From contig JAHDXL010000001.1 in assembly GCA_023382935.1 (NCBI GenBank), positions 407,003 through 471,002 of the forward strand: a stretch of DNA of 64,000 nucleotides. Reading direction: 5' to 3'. The notes under the pieces were generated by a model. That model saw only the letters and a list, made by a program, of their open reading frames with translations, searched no databases and had not been told where the DNA came from. The position numbers and the translations under genes are program-made. Shown piece by piece: positions 35,086-42,069 of the stretch. Position 1 is the stretch's first letter. Each line of letters opens with the position of its first letter. Source of the DNA: Phycisphaerales bacterium. GTDB taxonomy: Bacteria > Planctomycetota > Phycisphaerae > Phycisphaerales > UBA1924.

Positions 35086-36414
35086 ATGACCACCGCCGCC
35101 GCTGCTTCTCCCATCACCATGACCGACGCGGGACTGCACGTTCCCAATCACCCCATCATTCCCTTTATCGAGGGTGACGGCACCGGCCCGGATATCTGGA
35201 ACGGGTCTGTGCGCGTCTTCGACGCCGCGGTGGCCAAGGCTTACGGCGGCGAACGGAAGATCTCCTGGCACGAAGTGCTGGCTGGCGAGAAGGCCTTCAA
35301 CCAGACCGGAGAATGGCTCCCCAGCCAGACCCTCGAAGACTTCCGCAAGTACCTGGTCGGGATCAAGGGCCCGCTGACCACCCCGGTCGGCGGTGGCATC
35401 CGCTCGCTCAACGTGGCGCTGCGGCAGATTCTCGATCTCTACACCTGTCTGCGCCCCGTCCGCTACTTTGACGGCGTCCCCAGCCCCGTGAAAGCCCCGG
35501 AACTGACCGACATGGTCATCTTCCGCGAGAACTCCGAGGACATCTACGCCGGCATCGAGTTCCAGGCGGGCACCGACGATTGCGAGGAGTTCCGCAAACT
35601 GTTCAAGAAGAACTTCGAGGAGCGGTACAACAAGGTGCGCTTCCCCAAGACCACCGGCTTCGGCATCAAGCCCATCTCGCAGAAGGGCACCGAGCGGATC
35701 ATGAAGGCGGCCATCGAGTACGCCCTGGCCAACGGACGCACCAGCGTCACGATCGTGCACAAGGGCAACATCATGAAGTACACGGAGGGGGCCTTCCGTG
35801 ACTGGGCGTATCAGACGGCGGTGGACCACTTCGGCGCCACGCCGCTGGACGGCGGGCCCTGGCACGTCATCGACTGCTCGCAGATGTCTTCGTGCTGTTG
35901 CGGCGGCGGCGGGTGCGGGCGGCAGATCACGCACCGCCCCACTCTGGCCGGCAAGGCCAAGGCCGACCCCTCCAAACTCATCATCAAGGACGTCATCGCC
36001 GACGCCTTCCTCCAGCAGATCCTGACGCGCCCCGCCGAGTACGACGTGGTCTGCACCATGAACCTCAACGGCGACTACATCTCCGACGCCCTGGCCGCCT
36101 GCGTGGGCGGCATCGGCATCGCCCCGGGCGCCAACATCAACTACGACACCGGCCACGCGATCTTCGAAGCCACCCACGGCACCGCCCCCAAGTACGCCGG
36201 CAAGGACCAGGTCAACCCCGGCTCGGTCATCCTCTCCGGCGAGATGATGTTCCGCTACATGGGCTGGACCGAGGCGGCCGACCTCATCATCAAGGGCATC
36301 GAAGGCGCCATCGCCGCCAAGACCGTCACCTACGACTTCGAGCGCCTCATGTCGGGCGCCAAACTCCTCAAGTGCTCGGAGTTCGGCGACGCGATCGTGA
36401 AGCACATGGGGTAA
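35086..36414 (+). CDS. icd: Isocitrate dehydrogenase, NADP type, with a Cys-Gly insert
   Basis: A 442-residue isocitrate dehydrogenase of the bacterial type I family, oxidising isocitrate to 2-oxoglutarate and CO2 in the TCA cycle. The substrate loop [12 protein letters not shown] matches the E. coli phosphorylation-site loop, and H-G-T-A-P-K-Y-A-G keeps the Lys-Tyr pair that selects NADP. At about residues 264-285 an extra stretch of some 25 residues, [15 protein letters not shown], replaces the short loop before [13 protein letters not shown] 35086 follows GAGAGG and gives the family N-terminus. Two hairpins follow the stop codon. The gene is divergent from the protease at 34760. Confidence 0.95.
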   Translation: MTTAAAASPITMTDAGLHVPNHPIIPFIEGDGTGPDIWNGSVRVFDAAVAKAYGGERKISWHEVLAGEKAFNQTGEWLPSQTLEDFRKYLVGIKGPLTTPVGGGIRSLNVALRQILDLYTCLRPVRYFDGVPSPVKAPELTDMVIFRENSEDIYAGIEFQAGTDDCEEFRKLFKKNFEERYNKVRFPKTTGFGIKPISQKGTERIMKAAIEYALANGRTSVTIVHKGNIMKYTEGAFRDWAYQTAVDHFGATPLDGGPWHVIDCSQMSSCCCGGGGCGRQITHRPTLAGKAKADPSKLIIKDVIADAFLQQILTRPAEYDVVCTMNLNGDYISDALAACVGGIGIAPGANINYDTGHAIFEATHGTAPKYAGKDQVNPGSVILSGEMMFRYMGWTEAADLIIKGIEGAIAAKTVTYDFERLMSGAKLLKCSEFGDAIVKHMG

Positions 36415-36460
36415 CGAGGCAGGGCGGGCAGGGTGGCATCAATCGCCCACTTGCCCGTGC

Positions 36461-36488
36461 CACCGAAGTCCGTCTTCGGACTTCGGTG
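36461..36488 (+). terminator. Hairpin after icd, probable terminator
   Basis: A 12-bp perfect stem, CACCGAAGTCCG (36461-36472) and CGGACTTCGGTG (36477-36488), with a 4-nt loop, 47 bases after the icd stop. The T-tract is weak (CTTCTCC). Confidence 0.6.
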
Positions 36489-36507
36489 CTTCTCCCCGCA
36501 AAACGAC

Positions 36508-36531
36508 CACGGGAGGCCCGTGCCTCCCGTG
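36508..36531. repeat. Second hairpin downstream of icd
   Basis: A perfect 10-bp stem, CACGGGAGGC (36508-36517) and GCCTCCCGTG (36522-36531), with a 4-nt loop, between the convergent genes ending at 36414 and 36596. No T-tract on either strand. It may be a dispersed palindromic element or act as a transcript end. Confidence 0.5.
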
Positions 36532-36595
36532 ACCGAGAAAGGATGCCGCCGCCCGTTCCCTTCTCACGGCGGCCATGGCTCAAACTCAGCGCGGC

Positions 36596-37288
36596 TCACG
36601 CCGCCATCTTGACCGCCACCGCGTCGCTGGTCACGCTGGCGATGGTGCCGGCGCCCGCCCCGGTGCCAAACGTCACCGTGAACTGGGCCGGGTTGCCGCG
36701 GGTGGTGGAGCGCGCCGCGGTGATCTGATAGGTCACCGAGGCGGCCCCGGCCGGCACGCCGGCGTCAACGAACTGGCGCTGGCCGGGCGCGTCCAGGTAG
36801 GAGAACGGACCCGAGCCGACCCGGCGCATGATTTCATACACCGTGCCCGAGGCGCCCGACGGATTGTGACACTTCCACTTCAGTTCCAGCGCCCCGTTCT
36901 GGAGCAGGCCGACCTTGAAGGCAAACGGAGTCCCGGGCGCGGGCACCGGGCCGGGCGTGGCCGGCGGGGGGATCTGCGCGAGAACGTAGACATTGGGATT
37001 GTTGCTGCTCTGCGCAAAGGCGCGGATGGTCCGGATCATGTCAGAGCCCGCGCCCGGCCCCGCGTGCATGGCCGCGACCTTGTCATAATAATTGGCGGTC
37101 GCCGCGCGGGCCGCGGCCTGGGCCGCGACGTGCGCGTTGTAGGCCGTCCGCGCCGCGGCGGTCAGCGTGGCCAAACTGGTCACCGATCCGGCGGTCAGTC
37201 CGATGGCCACGGCGTTGGTCCCCCACGCGGGCAGGTGCGATTCATAAAACTCGATCTTGCCGAGATTCGTCGTCGGCACGGTGGCCAT
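36596..37288 (-). CDS. Hypothetical protein with a fibronectin III-like C-terminal half
   Basis: A 230-residue protein with no family I can name. The first ~110 residues are helical and Ala-rich (A-A-R-T-A-Y-N-A-H-V-A-A-Q-A-A-A-R), preceded by I-E-F-Y-E-S-H-L-P-A-W. The C-terminal half looks like one fibronectin type III or Ig-like domain (F-K-V-G-L-L-Q-N-G-A-L-E-L-K-W-K-C, Y-E-I-M-R-R-V-G, Y-Q-I-T-A-A-R). There is no signal peptide. ATG 37288 has AGGAGG ten bases upstream, which fixes the start. It stands at the left edge of the accessory region, just before the tandem repeats. Function unknown. Confidence 0.72.
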   Translation of the reverse strand: MATVPTTNLGKIEFYESHLPAWGTNAVAIGLTAGSVTSLATLTAAARTAYNAHVAAQAAARAATANYYDKVAAMHAGPGAGSDMIRTIRAFAQSSNNPNVYVLAQIPPPATPGPVPAPGTPFAFKVGLLQNGALELKWKCHNPSGASGTVYEIMRRVGSGPFSYLDAPGQRQFVDAGVPAGAASVTYQITAARSTTRGNPAQFTVTFGTGAGAGTIASVTSDAVAVKMAA

Positions 37289-37457
37289 GTCGATGCCTCC
37301 TGCGGGCTCGGCCCGCGGCTGAGCGCGGGGCACACCCGCGCGGGTGCGGGCTTGGCCCGCGTGCTGGTTCGACTCGGGCATCGACCGGCAGATGGAGGGC
37401 CCGCGAGTTTCGAGCCACGTCGCACGTCCCCGGAACGCCCCCCGGCACTTCCTGCGC

Positions 37458-37592
37458 CCCCCCGGAACCCCCGGACCCCCGGAACCCCCGGAACCCCCGG
37501 AACCCCGGACCCCCGGAACCCCGGACCCCCGGAACCCCGGACCCCCGGAACCCCCGGAACCCCGGACCCCCGGAACCCCCGGAACCCCCCGG
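37458..37592. repeat. Short C/G-rich tandem repeat block
   Basis: About 15 units of a 9-bp word alternating CCCCCGGAA and CCCCCGGAC types with small length changes. On the minus strand it could encode collagen-like Gly-x-y triplets (G-V-P-G-V-R-G-S-G-G), but no start signal supports translation. Confidence 0.8.
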
Positions 37593-37642
37593 CTCGCCGG
37601 CGCTTCCACCTGGCATCCCTCCCTGCCTGCCGGCCGGCCGTG

Positions 37643-37810
37643 AGGCCCTTCACAACGCCTATCAGGCCCTTCACAACGCCTATCAGGCCCTTCACAACGC
37701 TTGTCAGGCCCTTCACAACGCCTATCAAGCCCTTCACAATGCTTGTCAAGCCCTTCACAACGCTTGTCAAGCCCTTCACAATGCTTGTCAAGCCCTTCAC
37801 AACGCTTGTG
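37643..37810. repeat. Eight tandem copies of a 21-bp unit
   Basis: Eight head-to-tail units of AGGCCCTTCACAACGCCTATC type. Variation is confined to a few positions (AGG/AAG at the start, AAC/AAT, CCTATC/CTTGTC). The 21-bp period keeps a 7-residue repeat open in all frames, for example V-V-K-G-L-T-S on the minus strand. There are no spacers, so it is not a CRISPR array. Confidence 0.9.
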
Positions 37811-37816
37811 AAGGGC
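37792..37816. other. Perfect hairpin at the end of the 21-bp repeats
   Basis: The last repeat unit forms an 11-bp stem, GCCCTTCACAA (37792-37802) and TTGTGAAGGGC (37806-37816), with a 3-nt loop. No T-tract. It may stop transcription into or out of the metal-resistance module. Confidence 0.55.
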
Positions 37817-38101
37817 CGCCGCGCGGATCGGGCGCCACCGCGCGCCACCCCTCCAGGGGGCGGCGCCGTGGTGGATGGGCTCAGGCCATGCACCAAGGCC
37901 GGCGCGGCGCCGCGTGGGAGCCGTGTGGTCCGGCATGTCTGGGGTGGCCGCCAGTTGCGGCGCCCCCGCCGGCTGTGCGGGGCACCCGGGGCACGGGTGC
38001 GGGTTTCCGGCCCGAGGGAGGCAGGGTGTCACCGTCGGTCCGGCCTGGCAGGCGGCGCCGGCTTTGCGAAGAAGTCTTGTGGACGCCCGGACTGCCAGCG
38101 G

Positions 38102-38130
38102 TTGACCGACGCATCAGGGGTCCGTATACT
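38102..38130 (+). promoter_or_regulatory. Promoter of the RND efflux operon
   Basis: TTGACC (38102-38107), exactly 17 bp, TATACT (38125-38130): a near-consensus sigma-70 promoter. The start point would be near 38137, only a few bases before the ATG at 38141. The metal operator at 38126-38142 covers its -10 region and start point. Confidence 0.75.
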
Positions 38131-38142
38131 CCCCCGCAGTAT
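38126..38142. promoter_or_regulatory. CsoR-type operator 1 (efflux operon)
   Basis: ATACTCCCCCGCAGTAT: ATACT and AGTAT arms around a C-rich heptamer. It matches the operator at 45871-45887 (read on the other strand) at 16 of 17 positions. The A/T-arm plus G/C-tract design is that of CsoR-family sites, and a CsoR gene is nearby. It overlaps the -10 element, so binding would block RNA polymerase. Confidence 0.75.
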
Positions 38143-38674
38143 GATGTGCGCCTCCAGCAGCCCCGTTCGCACCTTGGTCAGCCTGCTCCTGGCCTGTGCG
38201 CTGCCGTGGTGCTGCTGCAACGTCGGCATGGTGCTCGGCGGCGGCCGGTCGTGTCTGAACGGCACGCTGCCGCAGGACAGGGCCGGTGTGGCCGGCCTGA
38301 TCGTCACGGCCGCCCCCGCCCCGGCCGCGGCCCCCGCCCCCGCCGCGGCCCCGGCCCCGGCCCCGGCCCCGGCGACGCGGACCTGTTGTCACGGCCCATC
38401 GGCAAGCCAGGGCACGCACCGGCAATCCCCCTCGGAGAAGGCCCCCGCAGACCACCCCAAGGACTGCCCGTGTGGGCACGCCGGCGGCAAGATGCTCGCG
38501 GCCGAGAAGTCGAACCTGGAGGCGCCGGCGCAGGTCGTCGAGGCGGTCCTGAACTGGGGCCGGCGGCGCGAAATCCGTCCGCACGAGTGGGCCGGAGGCC
38601 GCTGGCGCGTGGATGAGGCATTTCCGCGACCTCTGACGTCGCTGGTGCGCATGCACTGCGCGCTGATCGTCTAG
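38141..38674 (+). CDS. Cys-rich secreted protein at the head of the efflux operon
   Basis: A 177-residue protein with an N-terminal hydrophobic segment (L-V-S-L-L-L-A-C-A-L-P-W-C-C-C) that acts as signal peptide or anchor, an Ala-Pro repeat linker (~58-82), and a Cys/His-rich part (T-C-C-H-G-P, D-C-P-C-G-H-A-G-G) that could bind a soft metal. No known family is recognised. The promoter puts the transcript start about four bases before the ATG at 38141 (ATG 38144 follows at once), so the message would be almost leaderless. It precedes the CusC/CusB/CusA-like genes and probably helps in metal binding outside the cytoplasm. Confidence 0.68.
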   Translation: MMCASSSPVRTLVSLLLACALPWCCCNVGMVLGGGRSCLNGTLPQDRAGVAGLIVTAAPAPAAAPAPAAAPAPAPAPATRTCCHGPSASQGTHRQSPSEKAPADHPKDCPCGHAGGKMLAAEKSNLEAPAQVVEAVLNWGRRREIRPHEWAGGRWRVDEAFPRPLTSLVRMHCALIV

Positions 38675-38965
38675 CAGGTCGGCCCGGCCGGTGCCCAGGG
38701 TCGTCCTGCGACGTTCCCGCGCAGAGCATGGGCGCCGGACTGCCAGAGAACCCACATTTCCATGCGCTGTTCGCGCGCTGGCGTGGCCGGTGGTTTCCCC
38801 GGTTGACGGAGGTTGCACATGATCGTTGGCACATCCATCGCTCTGGCCGCGGTCCTTGCCGTGGGCGTGGTGCTCACCGGCGCTGCCCGGCCCGAGCATC
38901 AGGACCATCGCGCCCATGCACTGGACCTTCGGCGATGCCGCCGTGGCGCGCAAGGCAGGCCGGCC
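38675..38965. other. Gap before the outer-membrane efflux gene
   Basis: A 291-base stretch. The frame of the next gene stays open back to an ATG at 38819, encoding a hydrophobic leader (I-V-G-T-S-I-A-L-A-A-V-L-A-V-G), so a small or degraded upstream gene is possible. No ribosome binding site is clear. Confidence 0.4.
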
Positions 38966-40354
38966 ATGAGACGGACCGTTCTTGGCCGGGGCCGTGCCGT
39001 GGTCATCGTGCTTTCCGCGGCTCTGCTGGCCGGCTGTGCCGGCAGGCCCATCGCAAGCCAGCGCCAGGCGAGGGCTGACCTGGAGAGTGTCCGATCGGTG
39101 TACCGGCCCGGCGACGCGAAGCCAACCCTTCCCCCGCTCACGACCGAGTCGCCGCTGGCCGAGTACCTGCGGTACGCCATCCTCAACAATCCGCGTGTCG
39201 AGGCGTCGTACTACGCGTGGGCGGGCTCGGTCGAGCGCATCACCCCGGCACGGTCGTTGCCTGATCCGCGGCTGACCTTCGAGGCCGACATCACCGACAT
39301 GCTGGAGGCGGTGATGCCCGGTCTGATGCTCGACCTGCCCGGACCCGGCAAGTTGCGCGCCGCCGCAGACGTGGCCGCGGCCGAGGCGCAGGTGGGGTAC
39401 TTCGGATTCCAGCGCCAGGTGCTGGCAACCGCGTATGCCACCAAGTCCGCGTACATCCGGCTGCACTTTCTGAGCGACACCATCCGAGTTCAGCGCGACG
39501 CGCTGGCGCTGCTTGAAGATGTTGAGTTGCAGGCCCAGCAGCAGGTCGGCGCCGGCCGGGGCACGATCCAGGATGTGCTGCGTGCTCAGATCGAGCGTGA
39601 TCAACTCGCCAACCAGATCGCCAACCTGGAGGATTCGCGCAGCGTTCTGGAGGCTGAGTTTCGGGCCGCCCTCGGTCACTCGCCGGCCGACACGTCCGTG
39701 CCCATCCCCGGCACGTTCGAGGGCGGCACGCCGCCCCCATCTGCGGACGCGGTGCTGGTGATGGCCGCGGAGCGCAACCCCGTGCTTCGGCAGATGGAGG
39801 CCGACGTGCGGCGGGGCGAGGCGATGCTTGGCCTGGCGCGGACGAGCCGGGTGCCCGACTTGACGATCGGCATCGAGGCGGACGTGAAGGCCAGCCCGAT
39901 CATGTGGCGACCCATCGCAAGCATGACCCTTCCGATCTGGCGCGACAAGATCGAGGCCGAGATCGCCGCGGCACAGGCGGACAAGCGGTCGGCCGAGGCC
40001 CGGCTGTCGGCCGAGCAGATCGCGATTGCGGCCGAGTTGGCCTCGATGCTCTACATGTACCGGGAGAGCGGACGGAACGCGACGTTGTTCGGATCGACGC
40101 TTCTTCCCAAAGCGCAGCAGTCGCTGGAGGCCGCGCGCTCGGGCTACGCGAGCGGGCGATCCACGTTCCTCGATGTGATCGATGCGCAGCGTCGATTGCT
40201 CGAGTTCGAACTCGCCGCCATTGAAGCGAAGGCCCAGCGCGAACTGGCCATCGCGTCGATTTCTCTTGTGATTGCCGGCGCGACACCGGACGGAGCGCCG
40301 GTGCTGCCCGTGAACGCCTCGAAGTCTTCGGAGCCCAAGGAGGCCCGTCCATGA
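38966..40354 (+). CDS. Outer-membrane efflux lipoprotein (TolC/CusC type)
   Basis: A 462-residue outer-membrane factor that forms the exit duct of a tripartite metal efflux pump. The lipobox L-L-A-G-C at residues 17-21 fits the lipoprotein nature of CusC/CzcC. The helical TolC repeats are seen as L-R-Y-A-I-L-N-N-P-R-V-E-A and, in the second half, V-L-V-M-A-A-E-R-N-P-V-L-R, each followed by the long coiled-coil hairpin. ATG 38966 is preferred because it opens the lipoprotein signal; the frame extends up to 38813. Its stop overlaps the start of the adaptor gene by four bases. CusC rather than CzcC is inferred from the neighbours. Confidence 0.88.
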   Translation: MRRTVLGRGRAVVIVLSAALLAGCAGRPIASQRQARADLESVRSVYRPGDAKPTLPPLTTESPLAEYLRYAILNNPRVEASYYAWAGSVERITPARSLPDPRLTFEADITDMLEAVMPGLMLDLPGPGKLRAAADVAAAEAQVGYFGFQRQVLATAYATKSAYIRLHFLSDTIRVQRDALALLEDVELQAQQQVGAGRGTIQDVLRAQIERDQLANQIANLEDSRSVLEAEFRAALGHSPADTSVPIPGTFEGGTPPPSADAVLVMAAERNPVLRQMEADVRRGEAMLGLARTSRVPDLTIGIEADVKASPIMWRPIASMTLPIWRDKIEAEIAAAQADKRSAEARLSAEQIAIAAELASMLYMYRESGRNATLFGSTLLPKAQQSLEAARSGYASGRSTFLDVIDAQRRLLEFELAAIEAKAQRELAIASISLVIAGATPDGAPVLPVNASKSSEPKEARP

Positions 40355-42054
40355 AGCGAAGCACCGCCATTGTGTCGATCGTTGCCGTGATCGTGCTTGC
40401 CGCCGCCGGAGGGTATTGGCTGGGGCGAGGAAGCGGCGCACGGCCCACATCCGGCGTGGCGGCGTCCGGCCAGGCCGTTCCCGCGCCCGCCAAGCAGGTC
40501 TACACCTGCTCGATGCACCCGCAGGTCCGGCTGGATCGCCCGGGCGACTGCCCGATCTGCGAGATGCCGCTCATTCCGGCGGCCTCGGCGGCGGCGAACG
40601 CGGCCGGCGAGGTTCCCACGCTTCAACTCTCCGAACACGCGCTTGCGATGGCGAGCGTGGAGACGGTGGCTGTCGAGCATCGCCCGCTGTCGCGTGAACT
40701 CCAGGCCGTCGGACGCATCGAGTACAACGAGTCCTCGCTGGCCACGATCACGGCGCGGGTGGACGGGTACGCCGAGAGGCTGTTCGTGAACTTCACCGGC
40801 GTGGAGATTCGCAAGGGCGACCACCTGGCGGAGGTCTATAGCCCCGAACTGCTGGTGGCGCAACAGGAACTTCTCATTTCCTTGCAAGCCGGCGGGGCGG
40901 GGGAGGCACTGGCGAACGTTGCCAAGACCCGGCTCCGTCTGCTCGGGCTCACCGATGCGCAGATCGCCAGCCTGGTCGACCAGAAGCAGACGACCGACCG
41001 CGTCACGCTCTATTCGCCGATCAGCGGCACAGTCATTGAAAAGGCGATCGTGCAGAATGCGTCCTTCAGGGCCGGGGACATGCTCTACCGGATCGCCAAC
41101 CTTGATTCGGTCTGGGTGTACCTGGAGGTGTACGAGTTCGACCTTCCGTGGATCCGGTACGGCCAGAAGGTGCGGCTGTCAGCGGAGGCCATTCCCGGTC
41201 GCACGTTCGAAGGGTTGGTCACGTTCGTGCAACCGATCGTGAACGAACCGTCCCGGACGATTCGCATCCCGGTCCACATCGACAACCACGACCACGCGCT
41301 CAAGCCGGGGATGTTCGTGACGGCGTCGATCTCGGCGACGCTGACCTCCGAGGGACGGGCCGCGCCGACGGGCGTCGAGGGCAAGTTCACCTGCCCGATG
41401 CACCCTCAGGTGCTCACGGAAGCAGACGGGGCCTGCCCGATCTGCGAGATGCCCCTGGAACAGATCCCGGGCGAGCCGACGGGCAGCCCCGCACATCACG
41501 CCGAACACGCCGCGCACAGTGACGAGCACGGCGATACATCTGTGGCAACGCCGTCGCCGGCGGCCAGGTACCTCTGTCCGATGAAGTGCGAGGGCGAGAA
41601 GACATACGACGAACCGGGACGCTGCCCGGTGTGCAGGATGAAACTCAAGGAGGTCGAAGCGGCTCCCGCGGAGGCGGCACGCACCGGTGGCGGCGTGCTG
41701 TCGGTGCCCGTGGTGGCCGTGCTGGATGCTGGTACCCGCCAGATCGTGTACGTGGAGAAGGCTCGCGGCCTGTTCGAGCCGCGAGAACTCACGCTCGGGC
41801 CGAGGGCGGGCGCGTACTTCCCCGTGCTGTCGGGCCTGTCGGCGGGGGAGCGCGTGGTGACCCGCGGCAACTTCCTGATCGACAGCCAGTTCCAGGTCAC
41901 CGGGCACCCGAGCCTCTTCTACCCCGGCGGGCTGCACGCAACGATGGGCCATGACCACGGAGGAACCGCAAAGCAAGCCGGCACGCCGGCGCAGCCCGGT
42001 GCTGACGCGATGCCATCAACAACGCCCGCGCCAACCGGCGGCCACAAGCACTGA
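40351..42054 (+). CDS. cusB: RND periplasmic adaptor (CusB type) with three metal-binding domains
   Basis: A 567-residue membrane-fusion protein linking the inner-membrane pump and outer-membrane duct. A signal/anchor segment lies at ~5-24. Three heavy-metal-binding (HMBD) motifs are seen: Y-T-C-S-M-H-P-Q-V...C-P-I-C-E-M-P-L at ~50, F-T-C-P-M-H-P-Q-V...C-P-I-C-E-M-P-L at ~346, and Y-L-C-P-M-K-C...C-P-V-C-R-M-K-L at ~406. The adaptor core with the biotinyl-lipoyl half-motifs (I-S-G-T-V-I-E-K) and beta-barrel lies between ~80 and 330 and after ~450. Most CusB proteins carry one such motif or none, so three, two of them splitting the core, is notable. A His-rich tail ends the protein. Silver/copper specificity is inferred. 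Confidence 0.9.
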   Translation: MKRSTAIVSIVAVIVLAAAGGYWLGRGSGARPTSGVAASGQAVPAPAKQVYTCSMHPQVRLDRPGDCPICEMPLIPAASAAANAAGEVPTLQLSEHALAMASVETVAVEHRPLSRELQAVGRIEYNESSLATITARVDGYAERLFVNFTGVEIRKGDHLAEVYSPELLVAQQELLISLQAGGAGEALANVAKTRLRLLGLTDAQIASLVDQKQTTDRVTLYSPISGTVIEKAIVQNASFRAGDMLYRIANLDSVWVYLEVYEFDLPWIRYGQKVRLSAEAIPGRTFEGLVTFVQPIVNEPSRTIRIPVHIDNHDHALKPGMFVTASISATLTSEGRAAPTGVEGKFTCPMHPQVLTEADGACPICEMPLEQIPGEPTGSPAHHAEHAAHSDEHGDTSVATPSPAARYLCPMKCEGEKTYDEPGRCPVCRMKLKEVEAAPAEAARTGGGVLSVPVVAVLDAGTRQIVYVEKARGLFEPRELTLGPRAGAYFPVLSGLSAGERVVTRGNFLIDSQFQVTGHPSLFYPGGLHATMGHDHGGTAKQAGTPAQPGADAMPSTTPAPTGGHKH

Positions 42055-42069
42055 GCGGAGGAACCACCC

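Larger units (their letters stand above)
37289..38101. other. Gene-poor segment with tandem repeats
   Basis: Both strands show long open frames here, but they encode only low-complexity Gly-Pro-Arg or heptad repeats and have no ribosome binding sites. I see two tandem repeat blocks, one hairpin, and no supported gene. Confidence 0.55.

Noticed and set aside
36400-36600. Second copy of the tRNA-Asp 3' end as left attachment site
   Set aside because: I looked for the GAGGCGG...GGGACTCGAACC block left of the metal genes and saw none, so the island's left end is left open.
37643-37810. Possible CRISPR array
   Set aside because: The 21-bp units are directly joined with no spacers, and no cas gene is present.
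37195-37896. Minus-strand frame encoding heptad and collagen-like repeats
   Set aside because: It is made only of the tandem repeat arrays, has no ribosome binding site and overlaps the better supported start at 37288 in another frame.
36575-38140. Long open frame on the plus strand leading into the Cys-rich protein
   Set aside because: It runs through the antisense of the 36596 gene and through tandem repeats. The promoter and operator at 38102-38142 show that the real gene starts at about 38141.
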